NCBI RefSeq assembly: GCF_039534915.1
Contig: NZ_BAAAWE010000001.1
Span: 2,418,001 to 2,482,000, forward strand
DNA from: Streptomyces roseofulvus
GTDB taxonomy: Bacteria > Actinomycetota > Actinomycetes > Streptomycetales > Streptomycetaceae
Reading direction: 5' to 3'
DNA length: 64,000 nt
Shown: positions 57,476-64,000 of the stretch, piece by piece
Numbering within the stretch: position 1 is the first letter of the stretch
Layout: each line of letters opens with the position of its first letter
Made by a program: the position numbers and the translations under genes
The notes under the pieces: model-generated
The model's database searches: none
Told to the model about the DNA's origin: nothing
Seen by the model: only the letters and a program-made list of their open reading frames with translations

Positions 57476-57810
57476 ACGCCCGGACGCTCTCGGACCTGGC
57501 GGCGCCGTTGACGGCGCTGGTCGCGATGGACGCGAGGTTCTCGCACCTGCCGGCGCCGAACGTGGACCTGTGCCCGGTCTACCCGGACCGTCTGCGCCTG
57601 TCGCTGCACGACGGTCTCGGCGCGTTCGAGGCGTGGCGCGAGGCCCTGAACATCGACCCGGCAGCGGTTGTTCACCGCGTTCAGGGCGGCGGCGGGACAC
57701 GGGTGCTGAAGGTTCACGGCCACTTCGCCGGCGCCGACATCGAGCTGGTCGGCTTCACCCCCGTCCCGGAGCTGGAGGCGGCCGAGCTGGGCTTGGGGAC
57801 GGTGTCGTGA
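57472..57810 (+). CDS. Hypothetical protein, 112 aa, AICE transfer region
   Basis: A 112-residue protein of no named family. It begins NARTLSDLAAPLTALVAMD, has a beta-rich C-terminal half (THIS region reads RVLKVHGHFAGADIELVGF), and no cysteine pairs or membrane segments. It overlaps both neighbours by 4 bp (GTGA on each side), so it is translated as part of the chain. Similar small genes occur here in other AICEs. Function unknown. Confidence 0.7.
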   Translation: MNARTLSDLAAPLTALVAMDARFSHLPAPNVDLCPVYPDRLRLSLHDGLGAFEAWREALNIDPAAVVHRVQGGGGTRVLKVHGHFAGADIELVGFTPVPELEAAELGLGTVS

Positions 57811-58838
57811 ACGCTGTTCAGATCCGTTCAGCCGAGCAGGCGCTGAACGTGGGCACGTGGCTGATCGTGTGCGGGGCGATGCTGTACTCGGTCCTCACCG
57901 TCACCCCTTTGATGCGGGCCCACACCGTCGACGAGTGGGACTGGACGGCCCCCATCCTCCCCATCGTCGTGGACGCCGCCGTCGTCATCGTCGTGCGTCT
58001 CGACTCCGTCCTGGCCCGCCTGGGCGGGGAGGGCGGGCGGTGGCCGGTGGTGCTGCGGTGGATGACCGGCATCATGCCCCTCGCCCTGAACACGGCGGAC
58101 TCGGCGTTGAGGAAGGACCTGGTCGGAGTGGCCGTGCACGCGGTCGCACCCCTCCTCCTCATCGTCACCTCCGAGACCGGCCTCGCCTACCGCCGCGCCA
58201 TCACGGCCGCCGTGAACGGCCTGGAAGAGCGCGAGCGGGCCGAGCGCCGGCGCCGTGAGCAGGAGGCCCGCGAGCGGGCCGAGGAGGCCGAGCAGGCCGA
58301 TCGGCGGCGGGCGGACGAGGAGGAGCGGCGGGAGCGCGAGCGCCGCGAGTTCGACGCCCGGATGGCCCGTGAACAGCGCGAGCATGAGGCGGCGCTGGCC
58401 CGTGAACAGGCCGAGCGCGAGGAGCGTGCGGCGCAGGTGGAGCGGGATCGGCTCGCGGCCGTCGAGCGGGCGGAGCGGGAGGCGCGTGAACGCGCTGAAC
58501 GCGAGCGTGAACAGCAGCGCTTGGACCGTGAACGCCGTGAACGCGAGGCCGCCCAGCGCGCCGAACAGGACCGCCGGCAGGCCGCCGAGCAGGCCGCCCG
58601 TGAACAGCGTGAACGGCAGGAGCGGGCCGAGCGTGAACGCGCCGCGCTCCTCGCCGCCGGGCCCGTGAACGGCAAGCAGCCCGAGGAGCAGGCCCGCCGG
58701 ACCGTGGCCGCAGCGTTCGCCGCCGGGGTGCCGGTGCGGCAGGCGGCCGAGCTGTGCGGCTGGTCCGTCGGCTGGGTCTCCACCCGCTACCAGGAACTCC
58801 GCGACACCACCCCGGCCTTGGAAGGAGCGTCCCGGTGA
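57807..58838 (+). CDS. DUF2637-type membrane protein with long coiled coil and HTH tail (spread protein-like)
   Basis: A 343-residue protein. Residues about 15-130 hold four membrane helices (WLIVCGAMLYSVLTVTPL, ILPIVVDAAVVIVV and so on) of the DUF2637 type found in actinobacterial plasmid transfer regions. Residues about 135-290 are a charged coiled coil built of Arg, Glu and Ala. The last 45 residues look like a helix-turn-helix (VPVRQAAELCGWSVGWVSTR). It may link the membrane to DNA during mating spread. GTG 57807 overlaps the previous stop. The coil is encoded with many GTGAAC hexamers (see findings). Confidence 0.78.
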   Translation: MNAVQIRSAEQALNVGTWLIVCGAMLYSVLTVTPLMRAHTVDEWDWTAPILPIVVDAAVVIVVRLDSVLARLGGEGGRWPVVLRWMTGIMPLALNTADSALRKDLVGVAVHAVAPLLLIVTSETGLAYRRAITAAVNGLEERERAERRRREQEARERAEEAEQADRRRADEEERRERERREFDARMAREQREHEAALAREQAEREERAAQVERDRLAAVERAEREARERAEREREQQRLDRERREREAAQRAEQDRRQAAEQAAREQRERQERAERERAALLAAGPVNGKQPEEQARRTVAAAFAAGVPVRQAAELCGWSVGWVSTRYQELRDTTPALEGASR

Positions 58839-59065
58839 AGCTCTCCCCGCACACCAACCCGCCCGAGCCCGACAACCTCCTCATCCGGTTCCACAACCAG
58901 ACCGGCGCCGCCGTCGACGTCACCGGCAACAAGCACGGGCACTCCTCGCGATGGCACTGCCACGGCTGCGGCGACCACTCCAGCGAGCACGGCCTCGCGT
59001 TCGCCCGCGACGAGGCGAACGACCACGCCGCCACCTGCCGAGCCTCGCACCACCGGCTCAGCTGA
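58835..59065 (+). CDS. Small Cys/His protein, possible zinc finger
   Basis: A 76-residue protein. WHCHGCGDHSSEHG followed by DHAATCRASHH gives Cys and His residues in a spacing suited to one zinc site (CxxC...C/H). The N-terminus NNPPEPDNLL-like region (PPEPDNLLIRFHNQTGA) is beta-like. GGAAGGAG precedes GTG 58835, and both ends overlap neighbours (GTGA, TGATG). Present in AICE transfer regions; role unknown. Confidence 0.7.
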   Translation: MKLSPHTNPPEPDNLLIRFHNQTGAAVDVTGNKHGHSSRWHCHGCGDHSSEHGLAFARDEANDHAATCRASHHRLS

Positions 59066-59403
59066 TGGCCGGCCTGCCCGTCTACCGGTGGCGTCTGGCG
59101 CCGGAGGGGCTGGCGACGTTCCGGCAGCTCCGGGCGATGGGGCTGCGGCCCGGTGGTCAGCCGGTCGTGGCCCAGCTCGAACGCCCCCGCCGCCGACGCG
59201 GCCCGCTCGTCGCCTACCTCTACCGCATCGACCTCGCCCGCCCCGTCCGCCCGATGACCCCGGCCAAACGGGCCGCACTGGCCCGGGCGAACGCCGCCCG
59301 CCGCATCTGCCCGGCCTGCGGGCGGGACGCCGGATACCGCATCCCGCCCTCCCTCGGCATGTGCGTCCCGTGCGCGGACGCCCCCGCCGCTCTCGCTGCC
59401 TGA
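59065..59403 (+). CDS. RRQRL motif-containing zinc-binding protein
   Basis: A 112-residue protein of a family found on Streptomyces integrative elements. TFRQLRAMGLRPGGQPVVAQ and LVAYLYRIDLARPVRPMTPA are family segments; CPACG near residue 83 and CVPC near 102 form a zinc ribbon. ATG 59065 shares its A with the TGA stop of the previous gene. It is probably a nucleic-acid or protein contact module; the biochemical role is not known. Confidence 0.8.
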   Translation: MAGLPVYRWRLAPEGLATFRQLRAMGLRPGGQPVVAQLERPRRRRGPLVAYLYRIDLARPVRPMTPAKRAALARANAARRICPACGRDAGYRIPPSLGMCVPCADAPAALAA

Positions 59404-59416
59404 CCTGGAGGTTCCC

Positions 59417-59629
59417 GTGCAGAACGCCCAGTCGCAGGGCTCGCTGATGTACGTGCTGACCCTGTCCACCAGCCGTGGTCAGGGCACGGTAACCGGCACG
59501 TACAACCCGGCCGTCGGGGAGACCCGCCTCGACGCCTACGGCTCGATCCGCCGGCACGCCCTGACCATCTACCCGCACCTGCAGGACGCGACCGTCGTGT
59601 TCTTCTCCCTGGAGCCCAACACGCTCTGA
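59417..59629 (+). CDS. Small hypothetical protein, 70 aa, AICE
   Basis: A 70-residue protein. It is beta-rich (SLMYVLTLSTSRGQGTVTGT), with an aromatic end (IYPHLQDATVVFFSLEPNTL). GGAGG at 59407-59411 is well placed before GTG 59417. It lies 13 bp after the RRQRL gene and before a hairpin, so it closes the first group of the chain. No family recognised. Confidence 0.65.
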   Translation: MQNAQSQGSLMYVLTLSTSRGQGTVTGTYNPAVGETRLDAYGSIRRHALTIYPHLQDATVVFFSLEPNTL

Positions 59630-59644
59630 CCTGCACCTTTCCCT

Positions 59645-59671
59645 GGCCGCCCCACCTTCTCTGGGGCGGCC
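59645..59671 (+). terminator. Terminator or attenuator inside the transfer region
   Basis: GGCCGCCCC (59645-59653) pairs with GGGGCGGCC (59663-59671) around a 9-nt loop, 15 bp after the 70-residue protein gene. It may reduce transcription of the downstream spread and transfer genes. Confidence 0.6.
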
Positions 59672-59704
59672 TCCTTCGTCCGCTCGTGCAAGGGAGTGCA
59701 TCCC

Positions 59705-60211
59705 GTGTCTCGTCGTTCTCGTCCCCGCACGGTGCAGGTGCCCCCGGGTGCCACCACCGTCCGCATCCCCACCCAGCGTGGCGCCAAGAACGCCCCGCCG
59801 GTCGTCGTTCTCGTCTCCGAGCCCCGCCCGTCACTGTCGTTCCGCCTCGCCCGAGCGGCCGGCGGCTGGGCGTGGAAGCACCGCGCCGCGTGGGCGCCGA
59901 CCGGCTATGCCGTCCTCGCCTACGTCCTGACGGCCGTGGTTCACGCGGTCGCGCCGTGGATGGTCTACGTCCTCGCCCCGGCCGCCCTGGTCCCGCTGCT
60001 GGCCCTGGCGTGGGTGCGGGCCAAGCACCCGGCGCGGGTCGGGGAGCGTCCCGGCCGTCTCCTGACCGCCGCCGTCCTTACCGCGCTCGCCCTCGGCTGG
60101 GCGGCCGCGACGGTCCACTACGGCCCGCTCACCGTCCCGCTCGCCTGGACGTGGGCGGGGCTGACCCTCGCGGTGCAGGTGTTCTGGCTCGTCGTCCGCC
60201 GCTCGAAATGA
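59705..60211 (+). CDS. Membrane protein, spread (Spd)-like
   Basis: A 168-residue membrane protein. The N-terminal 60 residues are basic and soluble (SRRSRPRTVQVPPGATTVRI). Four hydrophobic helices follow (GYAVLAYVLTAVVHAVAPWM, VYVLAPAALVPLLALAW, LLTAAVLTALALGWAAA, AWAGLTLAVQVFWLVV-like). AGGGAG at 59691-59696 is 8 bases before GTG 59705. Size and place fit Spd proteins that help plasmids spread between hyphal compartments, but no specific family motif is recognised. Confidence 0.65.
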   Translation: MSRRSRPRTVQVPPGATTVRIPTQRGAKNAPPVVVLVSEPRPSLSFRLARAAGGWAWKHRAAWAPTGYAVLAYVLTAVVHAVAPWMVYVLAPAALVPLLALAWVRAKHPARVGERPGRLLTAAVLTALALGWAAATVHYGPLTVPLAWTWAGLTLAVQVFWLVVRRSK

Positions 60212-60228
60212 CCTGAGGAGACCCCGTC

Positions 60229-60810
60229 ATGGCCCAGATCCCGAACCCCAACGCCCGCCGCACCACCCGCACCAACACCAACCGCGCCAACGGCAACGGC
60301 GGCGGCAACAAGTCCGACAAGTTCGCCAACGCCGGCGCCGCCGTGGGCGGGTTCGTCGGCGCGATGGGCGGCTCGTTCATCCCGCCGGTCAACGTCAACG
60401 TCAACCGCACCACCGTCAACGGCAACGGAGGCGGCGGTGGGCGCCGGCCGCACCCGCAGGCCCTCATGCCTGAGCCCGACTTCAGCTCCCCGGCGCAGGT
60501 CCGCGCCTACTGCAACCACCTGCGCGCCACCGCCGTCGCGCTGTCGATCGAGGTCGCCATGGGCGCGGAGATCCTGAAGAGCGTGCTGGCGGCGGTGCCG
60601 GACCCGGAGGGCCGGATCGGCGGCTCCCGGATCCGGGCCGCGAAGGTGGCCCGCAAGCTCCAGAAGTCCGCCGACGAGCTGCGCAACGCCGCCAAGCTCG
60701 CCGCCGCCACCTACTCCACGTTCCAGCAGGAGTACCGCGAGGAGATCAACCGCGTCCGCCACCACGCCCGCCCCCGCGCTCAGCAGCGCATGAACTGGGT
60801 TCAGCAGTAA
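60229..60810 (+). CDS. Plasmid transfer protein TraA-like
   Basis: A 193-residue protein directly before traB. The first 75 residues are Asn/Gly/Thr-rich and disordered (NARRTTRTNTNRANGNGGG); the rest is helical (SPAQVRAYCNHLRATAVALS, IRAAKVARKLQKSADELRNA, AAKLAAATYSTFQQEY). I recall this pattern from proteins named TraA on Streptomyces integrative plasmids. GAGGAG precedes the ATG. It ends 25 bp before traB and is probably co-translated. Its role in transfer is not defined. Confidence 0.7.
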   Translation: MAQIPNPNARRTTRTNTNRANGNGGGNKSDKFANAGAAVGGFVGAMGGSFIPPVNVNVNRTTVNGNGGGGGRRPHPQALMPEPDFSSPAQVRAYCNHLRATAVALSIEVAMGAEILKSVLAAVPDPEGRIGGSRIRAAKVARKLQKSADELRNAAKLAAATYSTFQQEYREEINRVRHHARPRAQQRMNWVQQ

Positions 60811-60835
60811 TCCGAGTCGGAAGGGAGGTCCGGTC

Positions 60836-62899
60836 ATGGCCGGACGCAAGCACACGACCATAGACGTACTCGACGACCACGGCGGCTCCACCGGCGGGAC
60901 GATCACGGCTTACCTGCTCCACCGGGCGAAGCCGCACCTGCCGCCGTGGCTCGGGGTCGCCGGAACCGGCCTGGCCGGAGTCCTCGGCAATCTGCGGTGG
61001 GCCGACAGCGCCGCTGCCGGCGCCGGGCTCACGCTCGCCTCCGTTGCCCTGACGGGGGCGACGTGGTGGATCGGCCGCAACACCTCACAGCAGCGCCGCC
61101 TGCACTCCGCGATCACGGTGGCGGCGGGGTCGGCGTGGCTGACCGCCGCCTGCCTGGCCGGGCCGACCGCCGGGCCGCTGGACGACCTGTTCCTGATGGG
61201 CGGGCCGGTGCTGGCGCTGTCGTGGAACGTGCGCCTGGCCATGCGCCGCACCGACGACTCCCCGGCCGCCGGTGGCGGGGACAAGGGCCTGCTGGAGAAG
61301 GTGGGTCTGGCCCGCGCGGCGATCGGGGCGACCAAGATCGAGCCGAACCGGGTCACCGCGCAGATCGCGCTGGAGCCCGGAGAGCAGACCACCGAGGACG
61401 TGTCCAAGGTCCTGCCGCGGCTCGCGTCCGCGCTGGACCTGCCGACGACGGCGCTGCGGTTCATGCCCAACGCCGACTCCGCCCGCCGCGGCGAGCTCGT
61501 CATCGTCCCCGAGGACATGCTCGGCGAGGTCGTCGAGTACGACGGCCCGTCCAACCTGGGCGGGTCGATCGCGGATCCGCTGGTTATCGGCCGGTACGAC
61601 GACGGCTCCCCGCTCATGCTGTGGCTGCCCGGAGACCCCGAGCAGGGCCGCAACGCCACCCACCTCCTCATCGCCGGCGGCACCGGGTCCGGCAAGGGCG
61701 ACGGCGCCCTCAACGTCCTCACGGAGATCGTTTCCCGCACCGACGTCAACGTGTGGCTGTCCGACCCCAAGTCCTTCCAGGACTTCCGGCCGCTCCTGCC
61801 CGCGTTCGATTGGGCCGAGGAGGGCGGCGCGGGCACGGAGGCGATGGTGGAGGCGCTCCAGGCCGTCATCCCCGCCCGGACCCGCTGGCTGGGCGCCCAC
61901 CGCTACCGGCAGTGGACCGTCCAGGCCGCAGGCCGGCAGACCGACCCGGCGCACTCCTGCCGCCCCGACGGCAGCGCGTGCGGCTGCGAGGGCATGGCGT
62001 TCCTGGTCGCCTGGTTCGAGGAGGCCGCCAACACCCTCCGCGCGCTCGGGGACGACGCGTTCACCGGCATCGCCCAGGAGGCCCGAGCGGCCGGCGTCTC
62101 CCTGGTCGTCTCCCTCCAGCGCCCGAGCTACGACCAGATGAGCACCAGCACCCGCGCCTCCCTGCCCTCCGTCCTCGCGTTCGGCTGCGACCCCCGCGAC
62201 GAAGGGTTCGCCCTGCCGGAATCGGTCCTGGACGCCGGCGCCCATCCGGGCGCGTGGGGGAACCGGCGCCCCGGTTACTGCTACCTGGTCTCCGCCGGTA
62301 TCCCGGAGGACCGTTACCCCGCCCCGGGGCGGACCCGGCAGTTCACGACTCGCTCGATGGACGTGATGGAGGAGTTGGCGGACTGGGCCGCCGCCCACGG
62401 CGCCCCCGTCGACCCGGTCACCGTGAAGGCTGCTGAGGCGACCGTCGGCAACGCCTACACCCACCGCACCCACCACACCCACAACGGCCTGGCGGTCGCC
62501 TCCACCACCGCCCCGCACCTGACGGCGGTGGACACCGTCGAGGAAGGCGAGGAGATGACCGAGGGCACGTGGCTCGACGCGGAGGACGACGCCATCGACC
62601 CCGACGCCGACCTGCCCGGCGACGAAGCGGGCGACGACGCCCCCCTCTTCGGACAGGAGAAGGGCTACAAGCCCACCCCGGAGGAGGCCCGGGTGCTCTT
62701 CGAGGAGGCGCTGGAGGAGTTCGAGACGGCGGGCCGGATGATCGTCGGCCCGAAGGACTTCTCCGACTGGTGCGAGACCCACGGCTACAGCCGCCCGTGG
62801 ATCTCCGCCCGCCTCAAGGACGCCGCCCTCGACGGCCGCCTGGAACCCACCAACCAGACCGGCCGCTGGCGGATCGTCCCCGCCCTCGCCGCCGCCTGA
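60836..62899 (+). CDS. traB: TraB-type FtsK/SpoIIIE DNA translocase
   Basis: A 687-residue transfer protein. About four membrane helices occupy residues 37-132; Walker A GGTGSGKG is at 281-288, with the Walker B-like region AFLVAWFEEAAN near 385. The C-terminal 80 residues read as a winged helix (DFSDWCETHGYSRPWISARL), the part that in TraB binds 8-bp repeats in the clt locus. Streptomyces TraB hexamers pump double-stranded DNA between hyphae, so no relaxase is needed. AAGGGAGG precedes ATG 60836. Matching repeats begin at the stop codon, in the place where clt lies in other elements. Confidence 0.95.
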   Translation: MAGRKHTTIDVLDDHGGSTGGTITAYLLHRAKPHLPPWLGVAGTGLAGVLGNLRWADSAAAGAGLTLASVALTGATWWIGRNTSQQRRLHSAITVAAGSAWLTAACLAGPTAGPLDDLFLMGGPVLALSWNVRLAMRRTDDSPAAGGGDKGLLEKVGLARAAIGATKIEPNRVTAQIALEPGEQTTEDVSKVLPRLASALDLPTTALRFMPNADSARRGELVIVPEDMLGEVVEYDGPSNLGGSIADPLVIGRYDDGSPLMLWLPGDPEQGRNATHLLIAGGTGSGKGDGALNVLTEIVSRTDVNVWLSDPKSFQDFRPLLPAFDWAEEGGAGTEAMVEALQAVIPARTRWLGAHRYRQWTVQAAGRQTDPAHSCRPDGSACGCEGMAFLVAWFEEAANTLRALGDDAFTGIAQEARAAGVSLVVSLQRPSYDQMSTSTRASLPSVLAFGCDPRDEGFALPESVLDAGAHPGAWGNRRPGYCYLVSAGIPEDRYPAPGRTRQFTTRSMDVMEELADWAAAHGAPVDPVTVKAAEATVGNAYTHRTHHTHNGLAVASTTAPHLTAVDTVEEGEEMTEGTWLDAEDDAIDPDADLPGDEAGDDAPLFGQEKGYKPTPEEARVLFEEALEEFETAGRMIVGPKDFSDWCETHGYSRPWISARLKDAALDGRLEPTNQTGRWRIVPALAAA

Positions 62900-63040
62900 C
62901 ACCCGCGTGACGCCCTGACACCGTCAGGGCCCGTGACACCCAAACCCTTAGGCGGGAGCGGGTGTCACGCGCCCTGACACCCCAGCCTGACATCCCCCTG
63001 ACACCGCCGTGACACCCCGGCACGCGGGCCCGTGACACCC
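62896..63040. repeat. Clustered TGACACCC repeats, probable clt transfer locus
   Basis: TGACACCC occurs exactly at 62897-62904, 62934-62941, 62975-62982, 63010-63017 and 63033-63040 and inverted at 62960-62967; near copies lie at 62908, 62916, 62988 and 62999. That is six exact and four near copies of an 8-mer in 145 bp. A hairpin GCCCTGAC/GTCAGGGC (62912-62930) is embedded. The cluster starts in the traB stop codon, matching the position of TraB recognition sequences (TRS) in known Streptomyces plasmids. Confidence 0.75.
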
Positions 63041-63080
63041 GAGTCGCGGGCCCGCCCCACACCCCGAGAAGGGCCCCGCC

Positions 63081-63581
63081 ATGCCCGACCACACCCACAC
63101 CCCGGCACCCCTCATCCACCACCCCATCCCGATCCCCACGCCCACCCACGCCGTCGTCCCCACGGCGCCGGCCGGGCTCCCCGCGGTCACGTCCGTTCAG
63201 CTCCCCGACGGCCGGATCGTCACCGGCTACACCCTCACCCCCACCCCGGCCACCCCCGCCCGTCCGGTCGGGTCGGTTCCGGCGTGGGCCAAGACCACCG
63301 CGCTCCTCGCGCCGACCGTCGGCGGCGGCACCGCCGCCGCCGGCATCGGACTCTCCTACGCCGCCCCGGGACTCATCGCCATGAGCCAAGCCCTGTGGTC
63401 CGCCGCCGCCCTCGTCGTCGCCGCCGTCATCGCCGTCCCCCTCGCCCTGCGCACCGCCCGCCGCACCCTCACCGGCAACAGCGGGGGTGGGGGATCGGTC
63501 CGGACGACCACCCACATCACCCAGAACATCACCTCCACCGGCCTCTTCGGCCGCGCCAACGGCACCATCAACCACCACTGA
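63081..63581 (+). CDS. Spread-associated membrane protein (SpdD-like)
   Basis: A 166-residue protein. Residues 1-65 are Pro/Thr/His-rich; two hydrophobic helices follow (LLAPTVGGGTAAAGIGLSYA and LWSAAALVVAAVIAVPLAL); the end is polar with repeated TTTHITQNITS-like sequence. Position after traB and composition match SpdD-type spread proteins, though the family is low-complexity and hard to assign by eye. GAGAAGGGG precedes the ATG; the stop overlaps the next ribosome-binding site. Confidence 0.65.
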   Translation: MPDHTHTPAPLIHHPIPIPTPTHAVVPTAPAGLPAVTSVQLPDGRIVTGYTLTPTPATPARPVGSVPAWAKTTALLAPTVGGGTAAAGIGLSYAAPGLIAMSQALWSAAALVVAAVIAVPLALRTARRTLTGNSGGGGSVRTTTHITQNITSTGLFGRANGTINHH

Positions 63582-63589
63582 GGAGTCTC

Positions 63590-63868
63590 GTGCGCCTACG
63601 CATCCGCGTCGCCCACTGGCCTCGCCGCACCCTCATCCTGACCGACACCCCACGCCCCAACTGCCCCAACTGCGACGGCGAGGGTGGACACAACCGGGAC
63701 TACGGCGACTATGAGACCGGCGAGTACGCCGGAACGGAGTGGGACCCCTGCCCGTGCTGGGACGAGGACCGCCGCTGGGCCCTCCTCCCGATCCCGCGCC
63801 TTCCCCGCCGCCGACAGCCCCACGTCGATCCGTGGAGCAACGACTACAGCGACGAACCGCCGTTCTAG
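63590..63868 (+). CDS. Small Cys-motif protein, AICE
   Basis: A 92-residue protein from GTG 63590, with GAGGAG just upstream overlapping the previous stop. CPNCDGEGGHNRDYGD with DPCPCWDED forms two CxxC/CxC pairs, resembling a DnaJ-type zinc knuckle. Related short proteins accompany spd genes on Streptomyces elements. Role unknown. Confidence 0.7.
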   Translation: MRLRIRVAHWPRRTLILTDTPRPNCPNCDGEGGHNRDYGDYETGEYAGTEWDPCPCWDEDRRWALLPIPRLPRRRQPHVDPWSNDYSDEPPF

Positions 63869-63887
63869 CCCGAGTTAGGCGTGGTTC

Positions 63888-64000
63888 CTAGGACGCCAGG
63901 GGGAAGCCGACGAAGCCGGTCTCCGACTGGTAGACGAGGTGGACTCCCTGCGAGGCCAGCAAGTCCTTCAGGTCGGAGCTCGGTTCGCTCGGCAGAAGTA
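63888..64000 (-). CDS. C-terminal end of an unidentified protein, cut by the window edge
   Basis: On the minus strand a frame ends with TAG at 63888-63890 and runs out of the window. The last residues read LLPSEPSSDLKDLLASQG followed by VHLVYQSETGFVGFPLAS. No family is recognised from 36 residues. It converges with the preceding gene with 19 bp between their stops. Confidence 0.4.
   Translation of the reverse strand, partial: LLPSEPSSDLKDLLASQGVHLVYQSETGFVGFPLAS

Larger units (their letters stand above)
52459..64000. mobile_element. Actinomycete integrative and conjugative element (AICE), left part
   Basis: From the break in the glutamine-synthetase-like gene to the window edge the content changes to plasmid-type genes: GntR and XRE regulators, a Nudix domain, a chain of small overlapping genes, a TraA-like protein, a TraB/FtsK DNA translocase, a repeat cluster and spread-type membrane proteins. 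This is the usual AICE set (pSAM2, SLP1 type). The left boundary is placed where glutamine synthetase similarity stops and may be off by tens of bases. No integrase, excisionase or replication gene is present within the window, so the right end is outside. The left 1.8 kb has much lower GC than the rest. Confidence 0.8.

Overview
The window is high-GC actinobacterial DNA, almost certainly from a Streptomyces chromosome. Most genes end wobble positions in G or C and many start with GTG. Gene order (lipB-lipA, a DUF4191 and an RDD membrane protein, glnA, glnII, a pullulanase, malEFG-aglA-malR, glnE) follows the core order remembered from Streptomyces coelicolor around SCO2190-SCO2241. No tRNA, rRNA or CRISPR array was seen.

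Layout. 0.2-8.6 kb: an FAD oxidoreductase, an HTH/TPR regulator, lipoate genes, small membrane proteins and glnA, preceded by paired GlnR-type boxes. 8.7-14.4 kb: a small conserved protein, an ArsC-like protein, a Gfo/Idh/MocA oxidoreductase, a two-gene TROVE/vWA plus ARPP-like operon, and glnII, also with GlnR-type boxes. 14.4-24.6 kb: a truncated DUF6891-like remnant, a receiver-less winged-helix protein, a His-rich PepSY membrane pair, a tyrosine phosphatase, a large sigma-like membrane protein, a PF10118/ferredoxin-reductase operon, and a TetR and a tautomerase gene. 24.7-39.3 kb: starch and maltodextrin use, with a secreted amylase-pullulanase fusion, a secreted alpha-amylase with a starch-binding domain, intracellular AglA, the MalEFG transporter and two LacI paralogues. 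Related inverted repeats mark the probable operators. 39.4-52.3 kb: a PAP2-like membrane protein, an NDH-2-like flavoprotein behind a perfect TGTGA-N6-TCACA site, a SigJ-type sigma factor, glnE, a palindromic minisatellite, a secreted PIG-L deacetylase, a P450 pair, VOC and GNAT genes.

52.4-64 kb: an actinomycete integrative and conjugative element (AICE) that begins inside the 3' end of a glutamine-synthetase-like gene (probably glnA2) and runs off the right edge. It carries a low-GC cargo gene with a HEPN-like RNase motif, a GntR-Nudix fusion regulator, an XRE/TPR regulator, a promoter with a nested palindromic operator, a chain of overlapping small genes, TraA-like and TraB (FtsK-type DNA pump) genes, a repeat cluster after traB that looks like the clt transfer locus, and spread-type genes. 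Integrase, excisionase and replication genes are not in the window and should lie to the right.

Working together: glnA, glnII and glnE are the ammonium-assimilation enzymes and the modifier of GlnA. The two extracellular glucanases supply maltodextrins to MalEFG. No malK is present, so the ATPase must come from elsewhere (MsiK in known streptomycetes). AglA then cleaves the sugars inside the cell. All family calls rest on motif reading without database searches.
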